Assembly (NCBI GenBank): GCA_020632635.1
Contig: JACKFE010000002.1
Coordinates: forward strand, 496,001 to 560,000
Origin: Nitrospiraceae bacterium
Lineage (GTDB): Bacteria; Nitrospirota; Nitrospiria; Nitrospirales; UBA8639
DNA length: 64,000 bases
Direction: 5' to 3'
Below are positions 9,446 to 18,489 of this stretch, piece by piece (position 1 is the stretch's first letter; each line of letters opens with the position of its first letter). The translations under genes and the position numbers were made by a program. Under the pieces are notes generated by a model. The model ran no database searches. It saw nothing but the letters and a program-made list of their open reading frames with translations, and had not been told where the DNA came from.

Positions 9446-10660
9446 TTAATAGCCTTTACGAGTGTTCCCCGGATCATATTGGGCCTTTTGCAATTCGTCT
9501 TCAGGGACCTTAAGGAGGCGCCATGGCATACCAGGAACATTGCTCGATTGCAGCTGTCCATTGACGCTAATCAGGAATTTGCCGGATGTCCGGTGCTTCA
9601 AATGGTAGGTGAGAGGGACTTCGACATTGGTTAGCTTTCCCTCAGGACCATACCCTTGTTGCGTGCCGGTCTCGGCCACTTGAGTATCCCAGAGATCATT
9701 GATGTTGGTGGGACTTCCTGCCCCTGGGACCAACCCTTGGCCAAGAACAATATTGCCGCCCACAATGGAAAGGTTGGCACGCGTCCATCGATTAACAATC
9801 TGAGCGGAATAGTTCGGCGGGTGGCCGGTGGGAGAAAGAGAAGAAGGCACAAGAATGACCCATTGATTATCAAGAGCCGAACTGTTGATGGCCCCTGTTT
9901 GAACCACCCCCCCATTAGCCATAAGACCACGCGCGGCACTCTTTTCTACGATGCGAATAAATCGTTGCGTTGGCAGAAACTGAAAATAGGGTGGCATGGG
10001 ACTCACACCGGGTGTGGTGGGACTCATAGGGTTTTCTGGAACAGCCGGGGCAGGGGCTGAAGCTTTATATAATGGGACAGACGGAATTTTTGAGGGAAAA
10101 AAGGCTAAACCGATCCGCCAAGGCTTCCCGCGTACAGAGCTCAGCACGGTCATTCCGTTTTGGCTGATCAAGTATTTGCCGGTCTGCCGGTGTTTGATAT
10201 GGTAATTCAGTGGACCATAGACATCGCTCTCCCTCCCGTCAGGCCCAATCGCTTTTTGATTCCCCATGTCCCCAGCTTCGATATTCCACAGGTAACTAAG
10301 ATTATCAAATGTTTCTGATAGGCCTGTGAGCCTGGGCGTGGGGATAAAACTCGGCACACCATTATCGACAGACAAATACTCCTTCATCCAACGATTCACA
10401 ATATACACCGATGTACTATCAACGCCGGTTCTGCTGTCGATAGCCGGGAGCAACCACCACTGCGCGCTCCACCAGCCTGGCTGAAATCCACTGACCGCCA
10501 CTTTTCGAGTCTCGATATTGATGCCACCCCCAGAGCTGGCATCAAGAATGCGGACAAGTTGGTTGGTATCCTGAGCCATCACAGCACCGGCAAATCCCAT
10601 CACGAATACCAGGCTCCCCATGACCATGACACCCACGACGTGCCGAACAAAGGCACTCAT
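9446..10660 (-). CDS. Secreted protein with two repeats of a lectin-like fold
   Basis: The protein has 404 residues when started at 10660, where a GTGGAG sits six bases upstream; a longer frame exists but carries no signal. The signal peptide ends at MGFAGAVMAQ. The mature part is an internal duplication of about 170 residues: each half contains LVRI/FIRI, WW/QWxLxP, YIVNRW or QIVNRW followed by a LS(V/I)xxG strand, LWxxxxxxxG, GP(D/E)G, PLxYHxKHRxTGK(Y/F)LIS and PWR. This looks like a beta-trefoil or fascin-type binding module, but I cannot name the family. The halves are joined by a proline-rich linker. It is divergent from the gene at 11218. Confidence 0.82.
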   Translation of the reverse strand: MSAFVRHVVGVMVMGSLVFVMGFAGAVMAQDTNQLVRILDASSGGGINIETRKVAVSGFQPGWWSAQWWLLPAIDSRTGVDSTSVYIVNRWMKEYLSVDNGVPSFIPTPRLTGLSETFDNLSYLWNIEAGDMGNQKAIGPDGRESDVYGPLNYHIKHRQTGKYLISQNGMTVLSSVRGKPWRIGLAFFPSKIPSVPLYKASAPAPAVPENPMSPTTPGVSPMPPYFQFLPTQRFIRIVEKSAARGLMANGGVVQTGAINSSALDNQWVILVPSSLSPTGHPPNYSAQIVNRWTRANLSIVGGNIVLGQGLVPGAGSPTNINDLWDTQVAETGTQQGYGPEGKLTNVEVPLTYHLKHRTSGKFLISVNGQLQSSNVPGMPWRLLKVPEDELQKAQYDPGNTRKGY

Positions 10661-11217
10661 GATCGTCTCCACTCGACTTCCGATGCCCTTGAATATTCTC
10701 AAATTGAGCCGACAACCTCCCATAGACATGCTGTGCCTCCCCTCTGTTCCCGATCGCTGGAATGAATAACCAGAATAAATGTTTTTTGAATGAAGAAAAT
10801 GTATCGGCATACTTTCACTGCGGTCAACCAACCCAATCAATCATCCTGACTCCTCGATTGATCTAGGACCATGTCGAGGCTTTATAAAGACCCAGGTATC
10901 TCTGAGTGTTGGTCGATTCCTCCAGAAAACGGTTCAAAGGTCATCACTCATCATTTATGTTGAACGATGCCCTTGGCCATTTCCTCATCCATCTAAGATT
11001 TTCTTTCTTCCCCTAGTTCATTTGAGGGGGTCGAGATTAAAGAGTGACCTGGGTTTTCCTCATCACGTAAAATCGGGAAAGACTTGGGAGGACCAATACT
11101 CCTCATTCAAATTCTGTGAAGAAGATTGGCGTGAACCGTTAGTCTTTGATGTTCGACTGACTGGTTATTCTGAGCATTTCATTTCTTCACTCCTTCTCGT
11201 ATAAAGGAACGTTCCCC
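10661..11217. other. Divergent intergenic region, 557 bp
   Basis: No coding frame with a ribosome site or recognisable protein is visible here. It separates two divergent exported-protein genes and must hold both promoters. The AAAGGAACGTTCCCC just before 11218 supplies the ribosome site of that gene. I see no clear operator or conserved RNA structure. Confidence 0.5.
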
Positions 11218-13164
11218 ATGCCCCTACATCATGTCGTCGCCAAACTGTGTTTCGTGCTGACCATTGGACTGTTGACCACTGTAATCATCGCCCCGGCTTG
11301 GGCCACCGTCCCGATGAATTCGGTGACTTTGGACAAAGCCGCATATTTCCTCGGACCGGACGGCGAAACCATTCTATTGCAAGCAGGGGACTATTCTTTG
11401 GAACCCTTGGCCGATGGCCTCATGGTTCACCCAGCCGGAGACCAACAAACTATTGCCGTCCAAGGCTCCTTAAAACTCCATAACCTGGATCTACAGGAAC
11501 CGGTAGCCACGTCGATCCCCGGACAACCGGAGAGTGAAACCGCCGACAGACATATCTTGGCCCTGCTCCTCCCGGGAGGAATGACGGTCGAAGCTGACGG
11601 CACATACAGCGGCATCCGCTCACGTGCGGTCAGCCCGCAGGAACTCATCACGGACCCCATGACGGTCTACCTAGACAAACCAATCCATTTTCAATCGGCG
11701 GAAGACCAGGATATCGTTCCCCCGGTCGGCACCTACAATGTGGAATTAGCCGATCAGAAGATTCGTTTGATAGCCATGGATGGCAATGGGGATTTCCTGC
11801 TTGAGACTCAAAAAAGTTCCCACGAAGGCGGTCTACAAGTGCCTGTCGCCCTCTCACTCCCTGGGGCCGCGGGAGAGGAAGCAGACTTGCACTACGTCGT
11901 ACTGCTGCTTCCCGATGGGGCGAACTTCCAAGCCCTTGGAACGTATAGTGGCGTCCGTCCACGCGGACTATTCGACTTTGTCGGCAAGGCCGTCCAAAGT
12001 GCCGGTCGTGAGGTGAACAAATTCGGAAAAAATGCCGGGCGGACCATTCAACAAGCTAAGAAAACGGTGGACAATGCCACACGCCCCATCGGACAAACCA
12101 TCAATAAGTCCGTGCAAGACGTGGGGAAAGGACTCGGTCAAGCCAAACAAAATCTTGATAAGGCCACCCGGCCTATCGGACAGGGTATCAACAAGGCCGC
12201 TCAAGACGTGGGAAAGGGTCTGAATCAAGCCGGAAAAGATGTGGGACGATTTGCCCAGCAAGCCGCGCTGGAAGCTAAAAAGCAGGCAGAATGGTTGGCC
12301 AAACAAGCGGCGATGGGTGCGCTGGAAGTGGCCAAAGCCGCTTGCAAAGCCGGATTAACCGCCAGCCGGATTGCGGCTGACATTCAGGGAAGGATTCTGG
12401 GACCGATTATGGGTGCGTTAGCCAAGGCCTTCCAATTAGACAAAACCCAAACGGCTCTCCGCCAAGCGTTACAGGTCATTAAACAAAAACAAGGCCCCGC
12501 CATCCAGGAAGCAATCAATGCCGGCCTCACGATCACTGAACCCAAAAATCTCAAGACCGTCAAACAATTAATGGACCCCAACCAGATGTGCGAAAGCCCA
12601 GGGGCCACCGTTCAACACACATTCAAAACCATGATTGGGGCACCTCTTCGCGCAGCCCTCACCAAGTCACAAAACGCGAACCCATCTCCCATCCGCTCCC
12701 GTGGGACATTCGCCTCGGCCAACATCGGAATCGGGGGCAATCTCGCCAAGGTGGGTGGAGGTGAGTTGGGCGTCAGTTATGCCTTTGACTTTGTGCATAC
12801 ACCCCATTGGTATCTGGACCTGGCCGCCATGCTCAAAACCAACGTAGGCGGCGGCGGTGGGGTCTCCATCGGAATTTTCCCAAAAGTGAATCCCGATGCC
12901 GTCGGCGGGTGGTTTCTCGGAGTGGGTGTCGGATTTCCATTTCCTCATCCCAAATTGGCAAAAGCCATGGATGCCGGCTTGGATGTCTTTTTCGAATTCC
13001 CCTTGCAAATTACCCCTCCCTTTAATTTCAAGTGGAATTTGACATCTCCACAATTTTTCTTGGACCACTTTCAAGGATTCTCCGTGAGTGTAGGAGCCGG
13101 GAAGAGCGTCTCGCCTGTCGATATTGCCCTGAAAGCCGGCGTGGGAATCAAGCTGACGAAATAA
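11218..13164 (+). CDS. Secreted protein with two tandem TYSG domains, amphipathic helices and Gly-rich C-terminal domain
   Basis: Of its 648 residues, 1-29 are a signal peptide ending APAWA. TYSG domain A spans about 36-136 (VTLDKAAYFL ... GTYSGIRSR) and domain B about 150-250 (VYLDKPIHF ... GTYSGVRPRG). It is the only protein here with two copies. Residues 251-490 are helical and Ala/Gln/Lys-rich, with two copies of a unit of about 33 residues starting ATRPIGQ(T/G)INK and including QDVGKGL. An IRSRG at about 494 introduces a 152-residue glycine-rich beta domain ending GAGKSVSPVDIALKAGVG, homologous to the end of the protein at 27547. The function is unknown; an envelope-associated structural protein is plausible. 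It is one of the founding examples of the repeated family in this window. Confidence 0.85.
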   Translation: MPLHHVVAKLCFVLTIGLLTTVIIAPAWATVPMNSVTLDKAAYFLGPDGETILLQAGDYSLEPLADGLMVHPAGDQQTIAVQGSLKLHNLDLQEPVATSIPGQPESETADRHILALLLPGGMTVEADGTYSGIRSRAVSPQELITDPMTVYLDKPIHFQSAEDQDIVPPVGTYNVELADQKIRLIAMDGNGDFLLETQKSSHEGGLQVPVALSLPGAAGEEADLHYVVLLLPDGANFQALGTYSGVRPRGLFDFVGKAVQSAGREVNKFGKNAGRTIQQAKKTVDNATRPIGQTINKSVQDVGKGLGQAKQNLDKATRPIGQGINKAAQDVGKGLNQAGKDVGRFAQQAALEAKKQAEWLAKQAAMGALEVAKAACKAGLTASRIAADIQGRILGPIMGALAKAFQLDKTQTALRQALQVIKQKQGPAIQEAINAGLTITEPKNLKTVKQLMDPNQMCESPGATVQHTFKTMIGAPLRAALTKSQNANPSPIRSRGTFASANIGIGGNLAKVGGGELGVSYAFDFVHTPHWYLDLAAMLKTNVGGGGGVSIGIFPKVNPDAVGGWFLGVGVGFPFPHPKLAKAMDAGLDVFFEFPLQITPPFNFKWNLTSPQFFLDHFQGFSVSVGAGKSVSPVDIALKAGVGIKLTK

Positions 13165-13347
13165 TAAATGTCCTTTTTTGAAACTGATAAAAAGGGCATC
13201 ACGTCTTTCACGTGCCCCAGCACGCTTACAGTCATGGAACGAGACATTCTCTGTTATAATATCCATCAAACACCATCCATCCCGATGATCACCAAGGGAA
13301 AGGCTGGAAAATGGGCTTTTACTTCTTATTGCCTTGAGGAATGCTTT

Positions 13348-14124
13348 ATGACATGGATCAACACCCTTCGTTCATCCTTCGCTCTTACTTTGGCAACATG
13401 CCTGCTGACCTTCAACCCTATTCAAGCCTTGGCGGAGTCAGCATACACGCCCGATGATCCGGCGTTTGAGAAGGCTATAGAGAAGGTCGTTGAGAAGTAC
13501 ATAATTACCCACCCGGAGGTCATTGAACTCACCCTTCAAGGGTTACAGGCCAAACGGGAAGCGGAAAAACAGGACCAGATCCGCACAGTCATTGCAACCA
13601 AACAGGATGACCTGTTAAACGACCCCGACTCGCCCGTAAGCGGGAATCCCAATGGGGATGTGACCGTCGTGGAATTTTTTGACTACCGGTGTGGCTATTG
13701 TAAACGGGTCGCGGCTGCAGTGACCCAGCTCCAAAAAGACGACCCAGAGGTACGTATTGTGTACAAAGACTTTCCCATTTTGGGAGAAGCCTCTGAACTC
13801 GCTGCTCGGGCGGCCCTGGCCGCTGGGTTACAGAACAAACATCTGGCGTTTCATGAAGCGTTATTGGCCAGTAAACACGAAGTCAACAAGAATGAACTGT
13901 TGCGAATTGCCAAGGAAGTCGGGCTTGACATCCAACGTCTTGAAAAGGATATGGCCAAACCCGAATGGGAAGCTGTGATCAAAAAAAACCGGGCTTTGGC
14001 CTCAGCCTTAGGTATCACGGGGACACCAGGCTTCATCGCAGGGACCGAACTCGTTCCAGGGGCTGTGAACCTAGATGGTCTGAAGTCACTTGTTTCCCAG
14101 GCACGAAATGTCTCACAACCCTAA
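13348..14124 (+). CDS. DsbA-family thiol:disulfide oxidoreductase
   Basis: This is a periplasmic thioredoxin-fold protein of 258 residues. I chose the ATG at 13348 because GAGG lies eight bases upstream and it gives a clean signal peptide ending QALAES; a longer frame runs upstream but lacks one. The active site is FFDYRCGYC (CGYC near residue 115) and the cis-proline loop is GTPGF. The N-terminal helical stretch and the block SPVSGNPNGDVTVVEFFDY resemble the DsbA/ScsC/BdbD-like group. It probably forms or isomerises disulfides in exported proteins; many neighbours here have paired cysteines (FN3-like, lectin and VgrG-related proteins), so these are possible substrates. No DsbB partner is in the window. 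Confidence 0.92.
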   Translation: MTWINTLRSSFALTLATCLLTFNPIQALAESAYTPDDPAFEKAIEKVVEKYIITHPEVIELTLQGLQAKREAEKQDQIRTVIATKQDDLLNDPDSPVSGNPNGDVTVVEFFDYRCGYCKRVAAAVTQLQKDDPEVRIVYKDFPILGEASELAARAALAAGLQNKHLAFHEALLASKHEVNKNELLRIAKEVGLDIQRLEKDMAKPEWEAVIKKNRALASALGITGTPGFIAGTELVPGAVNLDGLKSLVSQARNVSQP

Positions 14125-14968
14125 TACGTCTTTCTTTCTAGCACATCCGGCACAGAACCTTCCTCCAGCAATAGACTGAATGAGTCGAGCATTGGAATTT
14201 GCGCAACCGGGAACATTTCTTGACTACCCTTACCTCTTTCCCATCTCAGTTTTTCTTTAGATTTTCCCCACCCACCCTGAACCCCCTTTTTCCTTTCAAT
14301 ATAGTGAGGTTCGAATAACAAAAAAGAGATTGCAGAAAATCACGGAGAAGAGTAACGTACCTCTTCGCATAATGATTACACTCTCTCCCCTGAGGAATCG
14401 TTGGTATGTTGACCGTGCTTTGCTTATGCGGTTTTCATGGCTCTGATTCTCATAGGCTTTCCTGTCTTTTCTCTCAAAAAATCCGTTCACTAGTCTGGAG
14501 AATAAACCTCTCGGAAAAGACTTCAGCCTCTTTTCCTCAAGAAATATCTTTCTATATCTATTTCAAAGACTTACACATTTTGAACCTTTTATCCCTTCCG
14601 TTCGACGGACCATTGACGTCAAAAATTCCGGTTTATAGAAACTCGCTTCGGTAGACCGACAAAAATGGCACTTATGGATTTGACTCCTGGCAACCTCCAT
14701 TCTCCTCTCCCCACCAGCAACCCCGGGATGGACATGCCCTGGGATGGCTTTCGGCACGGCTGTGATCCTCCTGAGATCAGGATCGCCTCAATGTTCTCTT
14801 CGTGCATCCCTAGCCGGCCACTGAGTCTCTTGCCCTCGTGGCCATCGTTTGCTTGTCATTTTTCCTACTTTCCCCATTTCCTTAAGCCAGTGCTTCGATT
14901 TTGTGCAAGAACACTTCGGTTTACCAACTTTATCTGTTTGGCTCATTTTTCCTTCAAAGGAGTCCGCA
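14125..14968. other. Intergenic region, about 840 bp
   Basis: Nothing I accept as a gene lies here. The only structured part is near 14740-14785, listed separately. Near the end an AAAGGAG at about 14956-14962 is the ribosome site of the gene starting at 14969. Confidence 0.4.
14742..14786 (+). promoter_or_regulatory. Possible shared leader element (copy 1)
   Basis: The stretch contains CACGGCTGTGATCCTC followed by an inverted repeat (TCCTGA-GA-TCAGGA). A similar stretch with TCATGGCTGTGATCCTC, also followed by GATCA, lies at 17028-17065. Each copy is about 200-250 bp before a gene for an exported protein. Identity over 13 bases plus a common neighbourhood suggests an operator or RNA element, but I recognise no known class. 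Confidence 0.3.
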
Positions 14969-16843
14969 ATGTTTGGCCGTCTTCCTCTCTCTTGTCTAAT
15001 CCTGGCTTCTTGTCTTGGTGTCCTGGCAGTAGGCGAAGTTCCTGTTATCTCAATCTCCCTGGCGGGTGAACACCCCTCAAAAGAGACGATTGAAGAGTTC
15101 ACCCTGCCTGCCATTGAACTTCCCAGCTCCCTCCATTTTGAGGCACCTGATGGCAGGGAAATTCAAATTTCTGCGGGCACCTATGGATTGTTCTCCGATC
15201 AACCCTCTACCTTGACACTTCTTCCGGAATCGGACAGTGCCCCGACTACAATCCGGGCGGAGGAAATCATACTCGCCGAAGAACTCAGTGCTCCGGTTGC
15301 CAGAATACTCATAGAAAATGATCAGACGACACACCTCCTCCTCTTGTTACCGACTGGACAAGGGTTGGAGGCAATAGGGTCTGTCAGCCAGGTTACCTCA
15401 CGAGGGAATTTTAGTTTTAATCGGAAAGCCAGTGCTTCAGCGATTAGCCAAACTCTGACAACACCCAATACTTCAGTTGCCTCTTCCTCAATACAGCGTG
15501 AGGCCGTCATAGGGAAATCTCCGGGAGAAACACTCATTCCCGACGGCCTTCCTACGGGGCTCCCAGGACAAGCACCATTTGGAGTCAGGGTATTGGGCGT
15601 CGTCTATGACCCCAAGGCTCCCAACCGCCAAGGCCTTCGAGAATTGGTAAACCGACCGGAAATTCTTCGTCAAACCATCACAGCTGCGTGGGAATCTTCA
15701 CGAAGCAACACCTGCGATGACCTGAGAGCTCGGTTAGGGCAGGGAGACCTCATCTATTCAGGGGTCACCCTGTATGACCTTGTCTGTAACATGGGGGAAA
15801 TCACCGATTTTGCCATGCAATCCCAGGGTCCTTCTTCCGTCGTGTTGCACCTCAACATCCCCGGAAATTATTTGGAGTTTACGAGCACTACTCCCAGTGC
15901 CTTGGGAAGTTACGCGGATCCTCGGTTTTCCGTTCGATATGACCTGCGCGTCATGCTCACACTGTCCATTTCTGGTGGAGACCGCCTCATACGCGTCCAA
16001 AAGGCCGCCGCAAGCATCCAGAACGCCAAATTGGACTCGCATGGTCTCGTCGGTGATTTGATCCTGACACTCGGGAATTTCTTCACCAATGGAAAACTCA
16101 CTCCCCTCGCGGAATCCGCCTTGAATAGCGCACGGGTTGATCTGACACGGCAAGTGAGCACAAAAATCGAGCCGGCCAATGCGCTGCTAAAAACGCCACC
16201 CGGCATGACCTATGCGGGGCGGTGGGTACGACGGAACACGCTCATTATCGTGTATGCTCCCCTGCCTGGTCCCCTCCCTCTTCAAAATGGGTGGGTGGCC
16301 GGTACCATACGATGGAAAAAAGAATATGGGGCGACCAATCCCCCTTCCTGTTCGGGACTTTCGTTTAGGTCTACAGTCCAAACAGGGCCGGCCCCCCTTG
16401 AAGACCCGGATACCGGGTCCGTCGGACCGCCACCAACCAAAATCATCGATGGAAGCACCACCGCAGGCCCCTTCCTGGAACAAGGCGGGGAATATACCTG
16501 CGCTTATAAGGTGGCCGGATTGTTCGCCGGAATTCCGAACACTGTCCAGGGGCAAGCACGTGGTCTCACCACCGCGTTGCAATCCAACAACCAATTCTTG
16601 GTCACCGGGATAAAGATGGCCCCCAAAGGTTGGAATGGGCGCATCAATCCCACTCCCGGAACCGCCGGGAAAGATTTTTCCCTAGACCTGTTTATGACGA
16701 GTCCCGGCGTGGCTGTGATCACTGGGAAACAATTCGTGACCCCCAAAAACCCGGGCGATCCAGCTCCATTTCGCCGAGTGATTCAAGGTTCTGTCAAACG
16801 ACAATCGGGCATTTTTCAACAAACACCGACATTACGCCGATGA
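14969..16843 (+). CDS. Secreted TYSG-domain protein with unknown C-terminal region
   Basis: The start at 14969 follows AAAGGAG and gives a signal peptide (LPLSCLILASCLGVLAVGE). The protein is 624 residues. A divergent TYSG domain covers about 45-150: the first strand is IELPSSLHF, then APDG, AGTYGLF, HLLLLLPTGQGLEAIG and finally VTSRGNF. The rest has two parts: about 185-400, mixed alpha/beta with GVRVLGVVYDP, TCDDLRARLGQGDLIYSG and a long helix FFTNGKLTPLAESALNSA; and about 400-624, beta-rich, ending in a basic tail. Neither part is recognised. The domain copy is less conserved than those downstream of 27 kb, lacking the WLRL block. Confidence 0.8.
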   Translation: MFGRLPLSCLILASCLGVLAVGEVPVISISLAGEHPSKETIEEFTLPAIELPSSLHFEAPDGREIQISAGTYGLFSDQPSTLTLLPESDSAPTTIRAEEIILAEELSAPVARILIENDQTTHLLLLLPTGQGLEAIGSVSQVTSRGNFSFNRKASASAISQTLTTPNTSVASSSIQREAVIGKSPGETLIPDGLPTGLPGQAPFGVRVLGVVYDPKAPNRQGLRELVNRPEILRQTITAAWESSRSNTCDDLRARLGQGDLIYSGVTLYDLVCNMGEITDFAMQSQGPSSVVLHLNIPGNYLEFTSTTPSALGSYADPRFSVRYDLRVMLTLSISGGDRLIRVQKAAASIQNAKLDSHGLVGDLILTLGNFFTNGKLTPLAESALNSARVDLTRQVSTKIEPANALLKTPPGMTYAGRWVRRNTLIIVYAPLPGPLPLQNGWVAGTIRWKKEYGATNPPSCSGLSFRSTVQTGPAPLEDPDTGSVGPPPTKIIDGSTTAGPFLEQGGEYTCAYKVAGLFAGIPNTVQGQARGLTTALQSNNQFLVTGIKMAPKGWNGRINPTPGTAGKDFSLDLFMTSPGVAVITGKQFVTPKNPGDPAPFRRVIQGSVKRQSGIFQQTPTLRR

Positions 16844-17283
16844 CCCCTAACCAAGAGGTTGAACCCTTTCGCTTATCTCTTCGACCTATCATCGCCAGAC
16901 GAAAACCGGCCGAGGATCATTCCCAAAGAGCCCACAAAGAAAGAGACCCGATGAAATTCAGGAAAATTCATTTTTCGCAATTGCAACCAACCTGCAATCT
17001 CAACCTGAAGATTCCTTGGGGTCGATACCGTCATGGCTGTGATCCTCAGCGATCAAGAGATCCCAGATTTTCTCGAAGCCGAGCTCCTTTTTCCATCAAT
17101 CCTCCCGTTATTTTTCGTTCCCTGGAAAATGGAAAGACGTCTCTCCAATTTCTCTTGACGATCTTTTTCTATCCACAACCCTATACCCTAGCCTCTTTCC
17201 TGTTCGACAAGCCTCTCAAAAGACTTCTCTTCTCCTACGGATTCTTTGATGATTTTCATCTAATAAATTTTATGAGGTGACCA
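16844..17283. other. Intergenic region, 440 bp
   Basis: No convincing gene is visible. The second copy of the TGTGATCCTC stretch lies in its middle. TGAGGTGACC directly before 17284 serves as the ribosome site of the next gene. Confidence 0.4.
17028..17065 (+). promoter_or_regulatory. Possible shared leader element (copy 2)
   Basis: TCATGGCTGTGATCCTC and the following GATCA match the stretch at 14742-14786. It sits about 220 bp before the start of the exported protein at 17284. It is of unknown type and weakly supported because there are only two copies. Confidence 0.28.
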
Positions 17284-18489
17284 ATGATGACATTCTCCAG
17301 GTTTATGCGCTATGGAATGACCACCGCAATTCTGACCACGGCGGTCTCCATTCCGGCTATCGCCTTTGTCGGACAAGACCCAACAATCATCCAACAGAGT
17401 TGTCAACTGACTCAGGTCTCGGCCCGGCTCGGTCCTGACGGCAGCACTCATTATTCTATCCTCGGAACTTGTAACGGCAGCTCAATCAGTGGGGAATTGG
17501 CCTATGCCTCCAACCATCAGACAGCCGAAAAATTTTCGTATCGAGGAGCCCAATTTACTACGAGGGCCATCTGTCCGGAAGACCCATGGATTTCCTCGAC
17601 AACATGCGAAGACCAACAGGTTATCGCAAAAGGGGCCGATCCCGGTTCCCTTCTTCAATTTCCAGTCCCCTTGTCCCGTCACGTCGTAAGGTCATCCGAG
17701 GTCTTTCAGCATGCAAAGACTCATGCTACGAAGCCTAACCCACCAGGCCCACCGGTGAAAGCCAGAGCTGAGATTCGATTCGGCCGCAATACCACGGTCT
17801 TTTGGCTCGGTCCTGGCCAGGAAGGTCAATTCGGTCCGTATCTGAATTTTGTCGTAGAAGCTCGGCCGAAAGGGGCGGAAGGCGCAGCCTGGACCAGCCT
17901 TGGAGGCACGAAACGGCATACCGCTCCAGACTACCGACTATCAGTAAAACTGCCCGAACCAATTGCCGGGTTTCCAGGGTGGGAATTGCGGGCTTGCTCC
18001 ACCACAGTATTAGCCAAGACCTGCACCGGTCCGTTTATTCCCACACTCGCCGCTCTGTCCGATCGTCAGACGACAGAAAATGCGAAACGTCACACTTCCC
18101 CTCCTGTCACGGTCACGCCTCAAGCGACTATGAAAGTCCCCACGCCTCAACTTGGAGGTGCTCAAGGCTCAACTCCCCACACCCCTCCCGCGAGTAGTTC
18201 CTCTCCGCCACCGATTCGGTCGTTTGGAAAAGCCAAACCCTCTTCCCCCATAGATAGTACCGCCCTCAATCCGCAACCCTTACCCCCTAAATCCCTCGGA
18301 ATCATACAGGCTCCATCGCCGGGGAGCTCGTCCGCCTTAAATCCACAACCACTTCCTCCGAAGTCTTTTGGTTTCGGAAAGATTCTGAGACGAGGCATAC
18401 CGGAAGGGGAAACCTCCCCGGAGGAGTCGCAGGCTGAAAACGAACCAGCTTCGGATGGATCCATTTCTGAGGAAAAGAATTCACCATGA
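17284..18489 (+). CDS. Secreted protein with FN3-like part, ALNPQPLPP repeats and RGI acidic tail
   Basis: The 401-residue protein has a signal peptide (TAVSIPAIAF), a cysteine-containing beta domain (about 30-130; SCQLTQVSARLGPDG, CNGSS, AICPEDP, TTCED) and a second beta domain (about 155-260) with VFWLGPG and WELRAC...C, similar to the FN3-like modules at 47843. Residues of about 320-365 carry two copies of ALNPQPLPPKS about 30 residues apart, a short motif I recall from many otherwise unrelated bacterial proteins. The C-terminus has the tail motif ILRRGIPEGE followed by an acidic stretch. The stop overlaps the start of lnt by four bases, so the two are translationally coupled. The function is not known. 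Confidence 0.82.
   Translation: MMTFSRFMRYGMTTAILTTAVSIPAIAFVGQDPTIIQQSCQLTQVSARLGPDGSTHYSILGTCNGSSISGELAYASNHQTAEKFSYRGAQFTTRAICPEDPWISSTTCEDQQVIAKGADPGSLLQFPVPLSRHVVRSSEVFQHAKTHATKPNPPGPPVKARAEIRFGRNTTVFWLGPGQEGQFGPYLNFVVEARPKGAEGAAWTSLGGTKRHTAPDYRLSVKLPEPIAGFPGWELRACSTTVLAKTCTGPFIPTLAALSDRQTTENAKRHTSPPVTVTPQATMKVPTPQLGGAQGSTPHTPPASSSSPPPIRSFGKAKPSSPIDSTALNPQPLPPKSLGIIQAPSPGSSSALNPQPLPPKSFGFGKILRRGIPEGETSPEESQAENEPASDGSISEEKNSP

Noticed and set aside
14742..17065. A known riboswitch (c-di-GMP, TPP, cobalamin) in the TGTGATCCTC stretches
   Set aside because: The conserved bases of those classes are not present; only a shared short block is visible.
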